DNA of 64,000 nucleotides, taken from positions 1,054,001-1,118,000 of the forward strand of contig NZ_CP144913.1 of NCBI RefSeq assembly GCF_037198315.1, read 5' to 3'. The notes under the pieces were generated by a model. That model was not told the DNA's origin and made no database searches. It saw only the letters and a program-made list of their open reading frames with translations. Source of the DNA: Janibacter sp. A1S7. GTDB taxonomy: Bacteria > Actinomycetota > Actinomycetes > Actinomycetales > Dermatophilaceae. Position 1 is the stretch's first letter; the number at the start of each line of letters is the position of its first letter. The translations under genes and the position numbers were made by a program. Below, piece by piece: positions 1 to 7,833 of this stretch.

Positions 1-1186
1 CCCGGGTGGCCTTGTCCTTGACCAGCTCGATCCCGTAGAAGTACCCCTCACCGCGCACGTCGCCGACGATCGGCAGGTCGAGCAACTTCTCCAGGGTCCT
101 GCGGAAGGCCGGTGCGTTCTCCTTGACGTGGTCGTTGAGACCCTCGCGCTCGAAGATGTCCAGGTTGGCCAGGCCGACCGCGGCGCTGACCGGGTGGCCG
201 CCGAAGGTGTAGCCGTGCAGGAAGGTGTTGGTGCCCTTCTTGTACGGCTCGAAGAGCCGGTCGCTGGCGATCATCGCGCCGAGCGGGGAGTAGCCGGAGG
301 TCATCCCCTTCGCGCAGGTGATGATGTCGGGAGTGAAGCCGAAATCAGTCGAGGCGAACATCGACCCGATGCGGCCGAAGGCGCAGATGACCTCGTCGGC
401 GACGAGCAGCACGTCGTACTCGTCGCAGATCTCGCGCACCCGCTCGAAGTACCCGGGCGGCGGCGGGAAGCAGCCGCCGGCGTTCTGCACCGGCTCGAGG
501 AAGACCGCGGCCACGGTGTCGGGGCCCTCGAACTCGATCGCCTCGGCGATGCGGTCGGCGGCCCAGCGGCCGAAGGCCTTGGGGTCGTCGCGCAGCTCCT
601 CGGCGGCGCGGTAGATGTTGGTGTTGGGCACCTTGTGCGCACCGGGCACGAGCGGCTCGAAGTCGGCCTTCAGCGGCGGCAGGCCGGTGATCGACAGCGC
701 GCCCTGTGGGGTGCCGTGGTAGGCGACGGCGCGGGAGATGACCTTGTGCTTGTGCGGCTTGCCGGTGAGCTTGAAGTACTGCTTGGCCAGCTTCCACGCG
801 GACTCGACGGCCTCGCCGCCCCCGCTGGTGAAGAAGACGCGGTTGAGGTCGCCGGGGGCGCCGACGGCCAGTCGCTCGGCCAGCTCGATGGCGGTCGGGT
901 GGGCGAAGGACCACAACGGGAAGAAGGCGAGCTGCTCGGCCTGCTTGGCGGCTGCCTCGGCCAGCTCCGCCCGGCCGTGACCGACCTGGACGACGAAGAG
1001 CCCGGAGAGCCCGTCGATGTACTCCTTGCCGGTGTCGTCCCAGATGGTGTGGCCCTCACCGCGCACGATGGTCGGGATGTGGGTGCCGTCCTCGAAGTCA
1101 CCGTGGCGGGTGAAGTGCATCCACAGGTGGTCACGGGCCGCGTCCTGCATGCTCGTGCCGAGGGCGGTCGTGGTCGGGTCGCTCAT
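1..1186 (-). CDS. Class III PLP-dependent aminotransferase (C-terminus cut by window edge)
   Basis: The protein reads as a class III (omega-type) aminotransferase: an N-terminal part with IPTIVRGEGHTIWDDTGKEY, a VFFTSGGGEAVESAWK segment, the AYHGTPQGALSIT region, the VADEVICAFGRIG strand and the PLP lysine in ITCAKGMTSGYSPLGA. About 395 codons are visible and the C-terminus lies outside the window. This family transfers amino groups from omega-amines such as putrescine or GABA to a 2-oxoacid in the cytoplasm. The ATG overlaps the stop of the upstream Lrp-type regulator (ATGA), so the two are translationally coupled. A divergent aminobutyraldehyde dehydrogenase suggests a diamine substrate, but substrate specificity cannot be read from sequence. 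Confidence 0.88.
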   Translation of the reverse strand, partial: MSDPTTTALGTSMQDAARDHLWMHFTRHGDFEDGTHIPTIVRGEGHTIWDDTGKEYIDGLSGLFVVQVGHGRAELAEAAAKQAEQLAFFPLWSFAHPTAIELAERLAVGAPGDLNRVFFTSGGGEAVESAWKLAKQYFKLTGKPHKHKVISRAVAYHGTPQGALSITGLPPLKADFEPLVPGAHKVPNTNIYRAAEELRDDPKAFGRWAADRIAEAIEFEGPDTVAAVFLEPVQNAGGCFPPPPGYFERVREICDEYDVLLVADEVICAFGRIGSMFASTDFGFTPDIITCAKGMTSGYSPLGAMIASDRLFEPYKKGTNTFLHGYTFGGHPVSAAVGLANLDIFEREGLNDHVKENAPAFRRTLEKLLDLPIVGDVRGEGYFYGIELVKDKATR

Positions 1187-1641
1187 CTGGTCCCCCAGTT
1201 GTAGTGCTGCTTGTTGAGTTTGAGGTACATGAAGGTCTCGGTGGAGCGCACGCCCGGCAGGCGGCGGATCCGCTCGTTGATCAGGTTCAGCAGGTGGTCG
1301 TCGTCCTCGCAGACGACCTCGGCCAGCAGGTCGAAGCTGCCGGCGGTGGTCACGACGTAGGAGACCTCGTCCATCGCGGCCAGGGCGTCGCCGACGGGGG
1401 AGAGGTCTCCCTCGACGGTCAGCCCGATCATCGCCTGCCGGGTGAAACCGACCTGGAGCGGGTCGGTCACGGCGACGATCTGCATGAAGCCCCCGTCCAC
1501 GAGGCGCTGCACCCGCTGGCGCACCGCTGCTTCGGAGAGGTCGACGGCCCGGGCGATCTCCGCGTAGGCGCGTCGACCGTCCTGCTGGAGGTGCTCGATG
1601 ATCTGCTTGCTCACCTCGTCGAGCTTCACGCGGCTGGCCAT
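1183..1641 (-). CDS. Lrp/AsnC-family transcriptional regulator
   Basis: This 152-residue protein has the Lrp/AsnC layout: an N-terminal winged helix-turn-helix (KLDEVSKQIIEHLQQDGRRA, then EIARAVDLSEAAVRQRVQRL, about residues 6-50) and a C-terminal RAM/effector domain (about 65-150) that binds small ligands, usually amino acids, and builds octamers. The ATG at 1641 gives the standard family length; reading further upstream would add non-family sequence. It is coupled by a 4-base overlap to the aminotransferase and is divergent from an aldehyde dehydrogenase. It most likely senses an amine or amino acid and controls both units and itself; that regulatory link is inference from position. Confidence 0.92.
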   Translation of the reverse strand: MASRVKLDEVSKQIIEHLQQDGRRAYAEIARAVDLSEAAVRQRVQRLVDGGFMQIVAVTDPLQVGFTRQAMIGLTVEGDLSPVGDALAAMDEVSYVVTTAGSFDLLAEVVCEDDDHLLNLINERIRRLPGVRSTETFMYLKLNKQHYNWGTR

Positions 1642-1836
1642 GAGGCCATCATCCTCTGCGGTACCGGTTGATTGCAAGCGTTGGTCCTGCGGGATCCGTA
1701 GGTGCACACCAGGGCGAAGGGGGAAACCCGTCGCATCCATGGGTGTCCGGGGTGGTGTGGGGCGGCGGTCGGGGATATGGTGCGAGTCACATCCGTGACA
1801 CCGCCGTTCCGGCCCAGACCCACAAGGAGTGGACCC
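1642..1836. promoter_or_regulatory. Divergent promoter region between the Lrp regulator and the aldehyde dehydrogenase
   Basis: This 195-base intergenic region must hold the promoters of both divergent units. On the plus strand a TATGGT hexamer at 1776-1781 is a plausible -10 box, and AAGGAG at 1824-1829 is a good ribosome binding site for the GTG at 1837. An Lrp-family protein usually binds several sites in such regions; I could not identify a clear repeated operator by eye. One copy of the window-wide CGAAGGGGG motif lies near 1715. Confidence 0.5.
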
Positions 1837-3297
1837 GTGACCGACAGCTCCCAGGACACGTCCCGCACGCTGCGCAACTTCGTCGGGGGTGACTACGTCG
1901 AGTCCCTCGCGGACGAGCACTTCGAGCTCGTCGACCCGTCGACGGGCCGGGTCGTGGGCTCGTCCCCGGCCAGCACCGCCAAAGACGTCGACCGCGCCTA
2001 CTCCGCGGCCTCGACGGCATTCGGGGCCTGGGGGGCGACGACACCGGCAGAGCGGCAGATGGCTTTGCTGAAGTTCGCGGACGCCCTCGAGGCCCGGTCC
2101 GAGGAGCTGGCGCGCCTCGAGGCGAAGAACACCGGCAAGCCCATCGCGCTGACCCTCAGCGAGGACATGCCGATGATGCTCGACCACCTGCGGTTCTTCG
2201 CCGGTGCCGCCCGGGTGCTCGAGGGCAAGTCCGCCGGCGAGTACATGAAGGGGTTCGAGAGCTGGGTGCGTCGTGAGCCGATCGGCGTGGTCGGCCAGGT
2301 CACGCCGTGGAACTACCCGATGATGATGGCCATCTGGAAGATCGCCCCGGCCCTGGCCGCCGGCAACACGATCGTCCTCAAGCCGAGCGACACCACCCCG
2401 GAGGCGACCCTGCTGCTGGCCGAGATCGCCAGCGAGTTCCTGCCCGAGGGCACCTTCAACGTCGTCGCCGGAAACCGCGACACCGGGCGCCTGGTCGTCG
2501 AGCACTCGAGCCCCCAGCTGGTGGCGATCACCGGCTCCATCCGGGCCGGGATCGAGGTCGCCGCCTCGGCGGCGAAGGACCTCAAGCGGGCCCACCTCGA
2601 GCTCGGCGGCAAGGCGCCCGTCGTGGTCTTCGACGACGCCGACATCGAGGCGGCCGTCGCCGGCATCGGCGAGGCGGGCTACTTCAACGCCGGCCAGGAC
2701 TGCACCTCGGCCACGCGGGTGCTGGCCGGGCCGGGCATCCACGACGACTTCGTGGCCGCCCTGTCCGAGTACGCCAGGAACGAGGCGAAGGTCGGCTTCC
2801 CGGACGACGAGGACGCCCTCCTGGGGCCGGTGAACAACTCCAACCAGCTGGCCACGGTCACCGGCTTCCTCGAGCGCCTCCCGGACCACGCGAACCTGGC
2901 CGTCGGTGGCACCCGCCTGGAGCAGATGGGCGAGGGGTTCTACCTCTCACCGGCGGTCGTCTCCGGACTGCGCCAGGACGACGAAGCGATCCAGAACGAG
3001 ATCTTCGGCCCGGTCATCACGGTGCAGAAGTTCTCCGACGAGGACCAGGCAGCGGCCTGGGCCAACGGCGTCGACTACGGCCTCGCCTCCAGCGTGTGGA
3101 CGAAGGACTTCGGTCGCGCGATGCGGATGAGCCGGCGTCTGGACTTCGGGTGCGTGTGGATCAACTGCCACATCCCGCTCGTCGCCGAGATGCCCCACGG
3201 CGGTTTCAAGAAGTCCGGTCACGGCAAGGATCTGTCGATGTACGGCTTCGAGGAGTACACGCGCATCAAGCACGTGATGGCCAACCTCGAGTCGTGA
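1837..3297 (+). CDS. Aldehyde dehydrogenase, probable gamma-aminobutyraldehyde dehydrogenase
   Basis: At 486 residues this is a full-length NAD(P)-dependent aldehyde dehydrogenase. It shows the substrate/NAD segment [20 protein letters not shown], the general-base motif [12 protein letters not shown] and the catalytic cysteine in [13 protein letters not shown]. The sequence style ([10 protein letters not shown] at the N-terminus, [11 protein letters not shown]) resembles PatD/Prr-type 4-aminobutanal dehydrogenases, which make GABA from the aldehyde formed by putrescine transamination. The GTG at 1837 is chosen because AAGGAG sits 7 bases upstream and because it gives the family length. The divergent aminotransferase would supply the aldehyde. 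A betaine- or other aldehyde substrate is possible. Confidence 0.85.
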   Translation: MTDSSQDTSRTLRNFVGGDYVESLADEHFELVDPSTGRVVGSSPASTAKDVDRAYSAASTAFGAWGATTPAERQMALLKFADALEARSEELARLEAKNTGKPIALTLSEDMPMMLDHLRFFAGAARVLEGKSAGEYMKGFESWVRREPIGVVGQVTPWNYPMMMAIWKIAPALAAGNTIVLKPSDTTPEATLLLAEIASEFLPEGTFNVVAGNRDTGRLVVEHSSPQLVAITGSIRAGIEVAASAAKDLKRAHLELGGKAPVVVFDDADIEAAVAGIGEAGYFNAGQDCTSATRVLAGPGIHDDFVAALSEYARNEAKVGFPDDEDALLGPVNNSNQLATVTGFLERLPDHANLAVGGTRLEQMGEGFYLSPAVVSGLRQDDEAIQNEIFGPVITVQKFSDEDQAAAWANGVDYGLASSVWTKDFGRAMRMSRRLDFGCVWINCHIPLVAEMPHGGFKKSGHGKDLSMYGFEEYTRIKHVMANLES

Positions 3298-3313
3298 TGA
3301 CGGTGCGTGTGGT

Positions 3314-3356
3314 GGGCTGAGCCTCGTCCCAGGGTCAGGGGTGCGGGGCTCAGCCC
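3314..3356. terminator. Inverted repeat between convergent genes, possible bidirectional terminator
   Basis: GGGCTGAGCC at 3314-3323 and GGCTCAGCCC at 3347-3356 form perfect 10-base arms with a 23-base loop. The repeat lies after the aldehyde dehydrogenase stop and overlaps the last codons of the oppositely oriented PAP2 gene. There is no T-run, as is usual for high-GC actinomycetes, so termination function is inferred from position only. Confidence 0.45.
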
Positions 3357-4339
3357 TTGCCGGTCGTCTGCAGCTCCCGCACCCGGGCGTGGCGCACGTG
3401 CTCCCGCAGGGTGGAGGGGGCCCCGTGCCGGACCGACCACGGGGTGGCCGGGCCGGGGCCGCCCGGCATGACATGTGCGGTCACCGGTTGCAACGCAGGC
3501 AGGTCGCTGGCGCTCTGGGTCGTGGCGGGGAGCACGGCCCGCGCCGTGACCGGCGACAGGCGTGCTGGTGCCGACACGGTCGCAGCCCGGCTCGGGACGC
3601 CCACCGCGGGGACGGGAGCGGGCGCCGGGGCCGGCCGCGCTGCGACGGCAGTGCGCCCGGTCGGTGGCCGCCACCCGAGGATCGGGGCGCCGGCTGCGAT
3701 CCGGCGATCGACGTCGACGATGATCCGCAGCATGAGGGCCCCGGCGAGCATCCCGCCGAGCAGGTCGGTGGGCCAGTGGAAGCCGAGGTAGAAGGCCACC
3801 ACGATGGACTGGGCGGTGATCAGTCCGACGAGGACGTTCAGGCGATTGCCGATGCGCATGTCCGGACCGGCATAGGTGCGCAGCAGGTACGCGGCCGCTC
3901 CGTAGAAGAGGATCGCCTCGGCCGCGTGGCCGGAGGGGTAGGCGATGCCGTACCACCCGTGGGCGAAGACGCCTCCCTCCCAGAAGTGACCGGAGCCGGC
4001 CGCGGGGGAGGTGCGGCCGAGCAGGATCTTCATGCCACCGACGCCGACGTAGAAGGCGACCTCGGCCGCGACGACGACGGCCAGCGGGTGCCAGGTGCGG
4101 TACCTGCGCGCCAGAACGACTGCGATGACGAGCAGCACGGGCAGGCACACCGCCTGACCGGCGACCGCGTTGGGCACGGAGTCGAGGAAACCGAACCAGT
4201 TCGGGGTGTACCTCTTGGCCCAGTACCCCTGCAGGGCGACGTCCACGGGCCGCAGCAGTCCGGCTGCGAGAACGGTCAGGAGGACCAGCGCGCCGGCCAG
4301 AGCCGGAGCGCTCGTCCAGCGCAGCGTTCTCAAGGTCAC
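3350..4339 (-). CDS. PAP2-family membrane phosphatase
   Basis: The 329-residue protein has about six hydrophobic segments in its first 225 residues and the three PAP2 phosphatase motifs: KILLGRTSP (about 104-112), PSGHA (135-139, catalytic His) and GFHWPTDLLGG (about 186-196, second His and Asp). This family removes phosphate from lipid or isoprenyl phosphates (for example undecaprenyl pyrophosphate or phosphatidate) on the outer face of the membrane. The C-terminal ~100 residues are Pro/Ala/Thr-rich and probably disordered. The GTG start at 4339 places the first membrane helix directly at the N-terminus. Exact substrate is unknown. Confidence 0.85.
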   Translation of the reverse strand: MTLRTLRWTSAPALAGALVLLTVLAAGLLRPVDVALQGYWAKRYTPNWFGFLDSVPNAVAGQAVCLPVLLVIAVVLARRYRTWHPLAVVVAAEVAFYVGVGGMKILLGRTSPAAGSGHFWEGGVFAHGWYGIAYPSGHAAEAILFYGAAAYLLRTYAGPDMRIGNRLNVLVGLITAQSIVVAFYLGFHWPTDLLGGMLAGALMLRIIVDVDRRIAAGAPILGWRPPTGRTAVAARPAPAPAPVPAVGVPSRAATVSAPARLSPVTARAVLPATTQSASDLPALQPVTAHVMPGGPGPATPWSVRHGAPSTLREHVRHARVRELQTTGKG

Positions 4340-4420
4340 CCTTCAGGTGTAGTCGATCTACCTGACAACTTCCTGTACAACACGGCCACGGTGAGAGAGT
4401 TCACCCACCGTTCACGTCGC

Positions 4421-5509
4421 TCAGCGCGGCTGGGCGAGCTCCTCACGGACGGCCTGCGCGAAGGCCTCGACGTCGGTCTCGGTGGTGTCCCAGGCGCACA
4501 TCCAGCGCACCTGCCCGGTCGTCTCGTCCCAGAAGTAGAAGCGGAAGCGCTCCATCAGCCGCTCGCTGGCCAGCCGCGGGAGGATCGGGAAGACGGCGTT
4601 GGCCTCGACCTTCGTGACCAGGCGCACGCCGTCGATGTCGGCGACCGACTCGGACAGGCGGCGGGCCATCGCATTGGCGTGCTCGGCGTTGCGGCGCCAC
4701 AGGTCGCCCTCGAAGAGGGCGAGCAGCTGGGCCGAGACGAAGCGCATCTTGCTGGCCAGCTGCATCGACTGCTTGCGCAGGTAGGTCAGGCCGGCGACCC
4801 GTTCGGGCGAGAGCACGACGACCGCCTCGGCGAGCATCGCGCCGCCCTTGGTGCCGCCGAGGGAGAGCAGGTCGACACCGACGTCGCTCGTCAGCTCGCG
4901 CAACCCGACCCCCTGCGCAGCGGCGGCGTTGGCCAGTCGCGACCCGTCGAGGTGCAGCAGCCAACCGCGCTCGTGCACGAGGTCGGCGATCGCGCGGATC
5001 TCCTCGGGGGAGTAGACCGTGCCGACCTCGGTGGAGTTGGTGATCGAGACGACACCGATCTGGGCGAAGTGCTCGTCACCCTCGCGGGCCGGGTAGGCCT
5101 CGATGAGCTGCGGCGTCAGCTTGCCGTCCGGCGTGTCGATGACGTTGACCTTCAGCCCACCGACCCGTTCCGGAGCGGCGGCCTCGTCGGCATGGATGTG
5201 CGCGCTGCTCGTCGTGAGGACCGAGGCCCAGCGCGGCGTCGCCGCCTGGAGGGCGAGGACGTTGGCGCCCGTGCCGTTGAAGACCGGGAAGACCTCGACC
5301 GGGCGAGCGAAGACGTCGGAGAGCACCTCGGTCAGGCGCGCGGTGTACACGTCCTCGCCGTAGGCGACCTGGTGGCCCCCGTTCGCCGCGACGATCGCCG
5401 CGAGCACCTCGGGGTGGACCCCGGCGTAGTTGTCGCTGGCAAAGCCGCGCACGGCCGGGTCGTGGAGCGGGGCGAAGGGGGTGGGCTGGGTCGTGGTCGT
5501 ATCCGTCAC
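4421..5509 (-). CDS. Threonine aldolase / beta-eliminating lyase-like PLP enzyme
   Basis: This 362-residue fold-type I PLP enzyme opens with GFASDNYAGVHPEVLAAI, typical of low-specificity L-threonine aldolases and related beta-eliminating lyases. It has the cofactor-contacting LHLDGSRLANAA (Asp about 188) and the Schiff-base lysine in SLGGTKGGAML (Lys about 221). Such enzymes cleave L-threonine or beta-hydroxy amino acids to glycine and an aldehyde. The GTG start overlaps the stop of the upstream DUF6421-like gene (GTGA), so the two proteins are made together and probably act together. The real substrate may therefore not be threonine. Confidence 0.85.
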   Translation of the reverse strand: MTDTTTTQPTPFAPLHDPAVRGFASDNYAGVHPEVLAAIVAANGGHQVAYGEDVYTARLTEVLSDVFARPVEVFPVFNGTGANVLALQAATPRWASVLTTSSAHIHADEAAAPERVGGLKVNVIDTPDGKLTPQLIEAYPAREGDEHFAQIGVVSITNSTEVGTVYSPEEIRAIADLVHERGWLLHLDGSRLANAAAAQGVGLRELTSDVGVDLLSLGGTKGGAMLAEAVVVLSPERVAGLTYLRKQSMQLASKMRFVSAQLLALFEGDLWRRNAEHANAMARRLSESVADIDGVRLVTKVEANAVFPILPRLASERLMERFRFYFWDETTGQVRWMCAWDTTETDVEAFAQAVREELAQPR

Positions 5510-7683
5510 GCCGACATCTTCACATCCGCGTCCGTCGACGCCGAGCCATCCGCGTCCGTCGACGCCGAGCCGGCCGGTGCGCACCCGACCCCGGTGATCC
5601 CGCGGGTGGACTCGATGACCGGGCCCACCTTCTTGCGCAACGCCTCGAAGAAGACGTTGAGCGGGAACTCGTCCGGCAGGACGGCGTCGTTGAGGCCCTT
5701 GCGGGGGCCGTCGAGCGGGAGGCCGTCCGCCCCCTTCGCCCACACCGAGCCCGGGTGGGGCGCGACGTAGCCGGAGATGAACTCGTGGGCCGCCATCCAG
5801 TGGCCGACCTTGGACCGGTCGATGCCGTCACGGTAGAGCTGCTCGATCTCGTCCGAGAGCGCGACCACCGTCTCCGGCACCCGGGCCCAGTCGAAGGTCA
5901 GCCGGTTGTCCGTCCAGCGCAGGGCGTCGTGCTTGTGCAGCCACGCGAAGAGCAGCTGACCGCCCAGGCCGTCGTAGTTGCGGTGGCGCTCGCCGGTGAC
6001 CGGGAACCGGAAGCCGCGGTCGAAGACGATCGCCAGCTGCACGACGCGGGCGAAGGGGTGGCCCTCCCGCGCGAGGTCGACGCACTGGCGGAAGGTGTTC
6101 AGGTCGCAGCGCAGCTCCTCCAGCGCGTACATCCAGTACGGCATCCGCTGCTTGATCATGAAGGGGTCGAAGGGCAGGTCGCCGTGGCTGTGGGTGCGGT
6201 CGTGCATGAGGTCCCACATGGCGAACGCCGACTGGGCCATCTCCTGCGAGGCGACGAGCCGCTCACCCTCCGGCGGGAGCTCGAGCGAGAGCGTCTCGGC
6301 GGTCGCCGCGGTGACCCGGCGGAAGCGCGCGGCCTCCCGGTCGGAGAAGATCGCCCCCCAGTGGAAGGTCGGCACCTCTCGCACGGAGACCGTCTCGGGG
6401 AAGAGCACCGCGGAGTTGGTGTCGTATCCCGGGGTGTGGTCGAGGAACTGCACCGACAGGAACATCTGGTTGTCGAAGCGGGCCTCGACGTCGGCGAGCC
6501 AGTCCGGCCAGAAGGTGCTCAGCAGCACGGCCTCGAAGACCCGGTCCGGGTTGCCGTTCTGCGTGTACATCGGGAAGAGGACGAGGTGCTCGGCGCCGTC
6601 GACGCGGTGCTGCTCGGGGCGGAAGACCTGCAGGCTGTCGAGGAAGTCCGGCACGCCGAAACCGTCGTCGACCCAGCGCTGCAGGTCGCCCGGCAGAGCG
6701 GCGAGGTACTCGGCGTCGTGCGGGAAGTGCGGTGCGAGCTCCCCGACCCGGGAGATCATCTGCGCCACGAGCGCGGCGGCGCGCTCGCGGTCGGCCTCCG
6801 GCCGCAGCGAGCCGTCGGGCGCCTGCAGCGGGCGCAGCTCCTCGACGGCCGCCTTGAGCGCCAGCCAGACCGGGGAGGTGGCGACCGGGTGGTCCCCGGT
6901 GGCATCCGCCACGGCGGGCACGGTCGAGTTGCCGGCCCACGTGATCAGGTTGACCCAGAACTCCTCGTGGTCGAGCTCGCCGATCGAGTCGTCCCCGACG
7001 AGGTCGGAGTCGGCGAGGACGACGACGCGTCCGCGGCCGTGCTCGAGGGTCACCGCGAGCGGCTCACCGGCCGGGTGCGCGGTCGGCGAGGTACGGGCCA
7101 GGACGTGGGCGCCGGCCGCGCCGGAGACGTCGAGGGTCCCCGCGCGGTAGAAGCACAGGTCGCCGATCCCCGCGAGGACCCCTTGGCCGGGGGTCTGGGC
7201 GATGTCGGGTCGTACCCAGGTGGCGTTGCCGTGCTGGCGCCGGCCGCCGTCGGGGGACTCGTGCACGAGTGTGGAGGTGACCCGCACACCGAAGGGGGCG
7301 AGCAGCTCGGCCAGGTTGTTGCCGTGGGTGTCCTGGTCGCACTCGGCGAGGACGACCAGACCGCCCCCCGTCGCCACGTGGTCGACGACGGCGTCGATCT
7401 CGGCCGGGGCGAGGACCGGGGGCAGGTCCCCGGCCACGCGCTCGCTCGCCGCTGCGGCGAGGTGCGGGATGACGAGGACGTCGACGTCCTCGAGGGCATC
7501 GGGGGTCAGCTCGCCGTCGGTGTGGGAGTCGACCCGGGTGCCGCGCTCGCGCAGCAGGGCGGCGGAGCGGGCGAGGCTGGCGTCGCCCGGGTTGGCCGGG
7601 TTCATCTCCGCGGCGCGGTCGGCATCGAGCGACCATGCGCTGGAGTGCACCTGGTCGACGAGGACACGGGCGAAGGGGGTCAT
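5506..7683 (-). CDS. Two-domain protein: N-terminal GATase/DUF4350-like domain and C-terminal DUF6421-like domain
   Basis: The 725-residue protein has an N-terminal Rossmann-like part (about 10-250) resembling class I amidotransferase-like or DUF4350-type domains (VDVLVIPHLA, then GGGLVVLAECDQDTHGNN, then GRGRVVVLADSDLVGDD), without an obvious catalytic Cys. The C-terminal part (about 270-700) is the DUF6421 type, with His-rich HDRTHSHGDLPFDPF (about 494-508) followed by EELRCDLNTFR (about 522-532). This His/Glu arrangement looks like a metal site, loosely like M49 peptidases; that is inference. The ATG at 7683 is preferred over a TTG 13 codons upstream because GGAGG lies 5 bases before it. 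It is coupled to the aldolase-like gene. Function is unknown. The extreme C-terminus carries two GSASTDAD repeats. Confidence 0.7.
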   Translation of the reverse strand: MTPFARVLVDQVHSSAWSLDADRAAEMNPANPGDASLARSAALLRERGTRVDSHTDGELTPDALEDVDVLVIPHLAAAASERVAGDLPPVLAPAEIDAVVDHVATGGGLVVLAECDQDTHGNNLAELLAPFGVRVTSTLVHESPDGGRRQHGNATWVRPDIAQTPGQGVLAGIGDLCFYRAGTLDVSGAAGAHVLARTSPTAHPAGEPLAVTLEHGRGRVVVLADSDLVGDDSIGELDHEEFWVNLITWAGNSTVPAVADATGDHPVATSPVWLALKAAVEELRPLQAPDGSLRPEADRERAAALVAQMISRVGELAPHFPHDAEYLAALPGDLQRWVDDGFGVPDFLDSLQVFRPEQHRVDGAEHLVLFPMYTQNGNPDRVFEAVLLSTFWPDWLADVEARFDNQMFLSVQFLDHTPGYDTNSAVLFPETVSVREVPTFHWGAIFSDREAARFRRVTAATAETLSLELPPEGERLVASQEMAQSAFAMWDLMHDRTHSHGDLPFDPFMIKQRMPYWMYALEELRCDLNTFRQCVDLAREGHPFARVVQLAIVFDRGFRFPVTGERHRNYDGLGGQLLFAWLHKHDALRWTDNRLTFDWARVPETVVALSDEIEQLYRDGIDRSKVGHWMAAHEFISGYVAPHPGSVWAKGADGLPLDGPRKGLNDAVLPDEFPLNVFFEALRKKVGPVIESTRGITGVGCAPAGSASTDADGSASTDADVKMSA
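5524..5571. repeat. Perfect 24-base tandem duplication in the DUF6421-like gene
   Basis: Bases 5524-5547 and 5548-5571 are identical. On the coding (minus) strand they give two consecutive GSASTDAD octapeptides at about residues 705-720, close to the stop codon. The copies are exact, so the duplication is probably recent or slippage-prone. Confidence 0.9.
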
Positions 7684-7833
7684 GACAGCCTCCGGGGTCG
7701 ATACGGGAAGTTCATCCGACAAAGGATCTCAAAGCCGCATGAATTACGCCAGTTTGCGGCTTTGGGAGGTGAATGTCCTCCCCTGCGCGGGTGTCTGGTC
7801 CGCGCTGGCCCGGGGCGTGGATAGGCTGCTCGC
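7684..7833. promoter_or_regulatory. Divergent control region between the DUF6421-like gene and succinate-semialdehyde dehydrogenase
   Basis: The region is AT-richer than its surroundings. On the plus strand TAGGCT at 7822-7827 lies 6 bases before the ATG at 7834, a layout that would start transcription at the first base of the codon (leaderless mRNA). A strong inverted repeat (7730-7764) sits in the middle and could control both directions. Confidence 0.55.
7730..7764. promoter_or_regulatory. Candidate operator: 10-base inverted repeat
   Basis: CAAAGCCGCA at 7730-7739 and TGCGGCTTTG at 7755-7764 are exact inverted arms separated by 15 bases (centre-to-centre 25 bases, about two and a half helical turns). 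It lies midway between divergent genes, in unusually AT-rich sequence, which fits a binding site for a dimeric or Lrp-type regulator. A hairpin terminator is less likely because no gene ends here. The regulator is unknown. Confidence 0.55.

Noticed and set aside
128..1204. 358-codon plus-strand open frame opposite the aminotransferase
   Set aside because: Composition is that of an antisense shadow; the minus strand encodes a clear class III aminotransferase.
4421..5509. The threonine-aldolase-like enzyme as supplier of aminopropanol for cobalamin
   Set aside because: It has the aldolase/lyase signatures, is far from the cobalamin genes and is coupled to DUF6421; a CobC-type domain is present in the cobalamin operon.
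3341..5770. Very long plus-strand open frame (about 800 codons) opposite the PAP2 and aldolase genes
   Set aside because: It is rich in Arg/Gly/Asp with no domain, spans two well-supported minus-strand genes and reflects the high GC content.
7684..7722. TTG start 13 codons upstream for the DUF6421-like protein
   Set aside because: The ATG at 7683 has GGAGG at ideal spacing, whereas the TTG has none.
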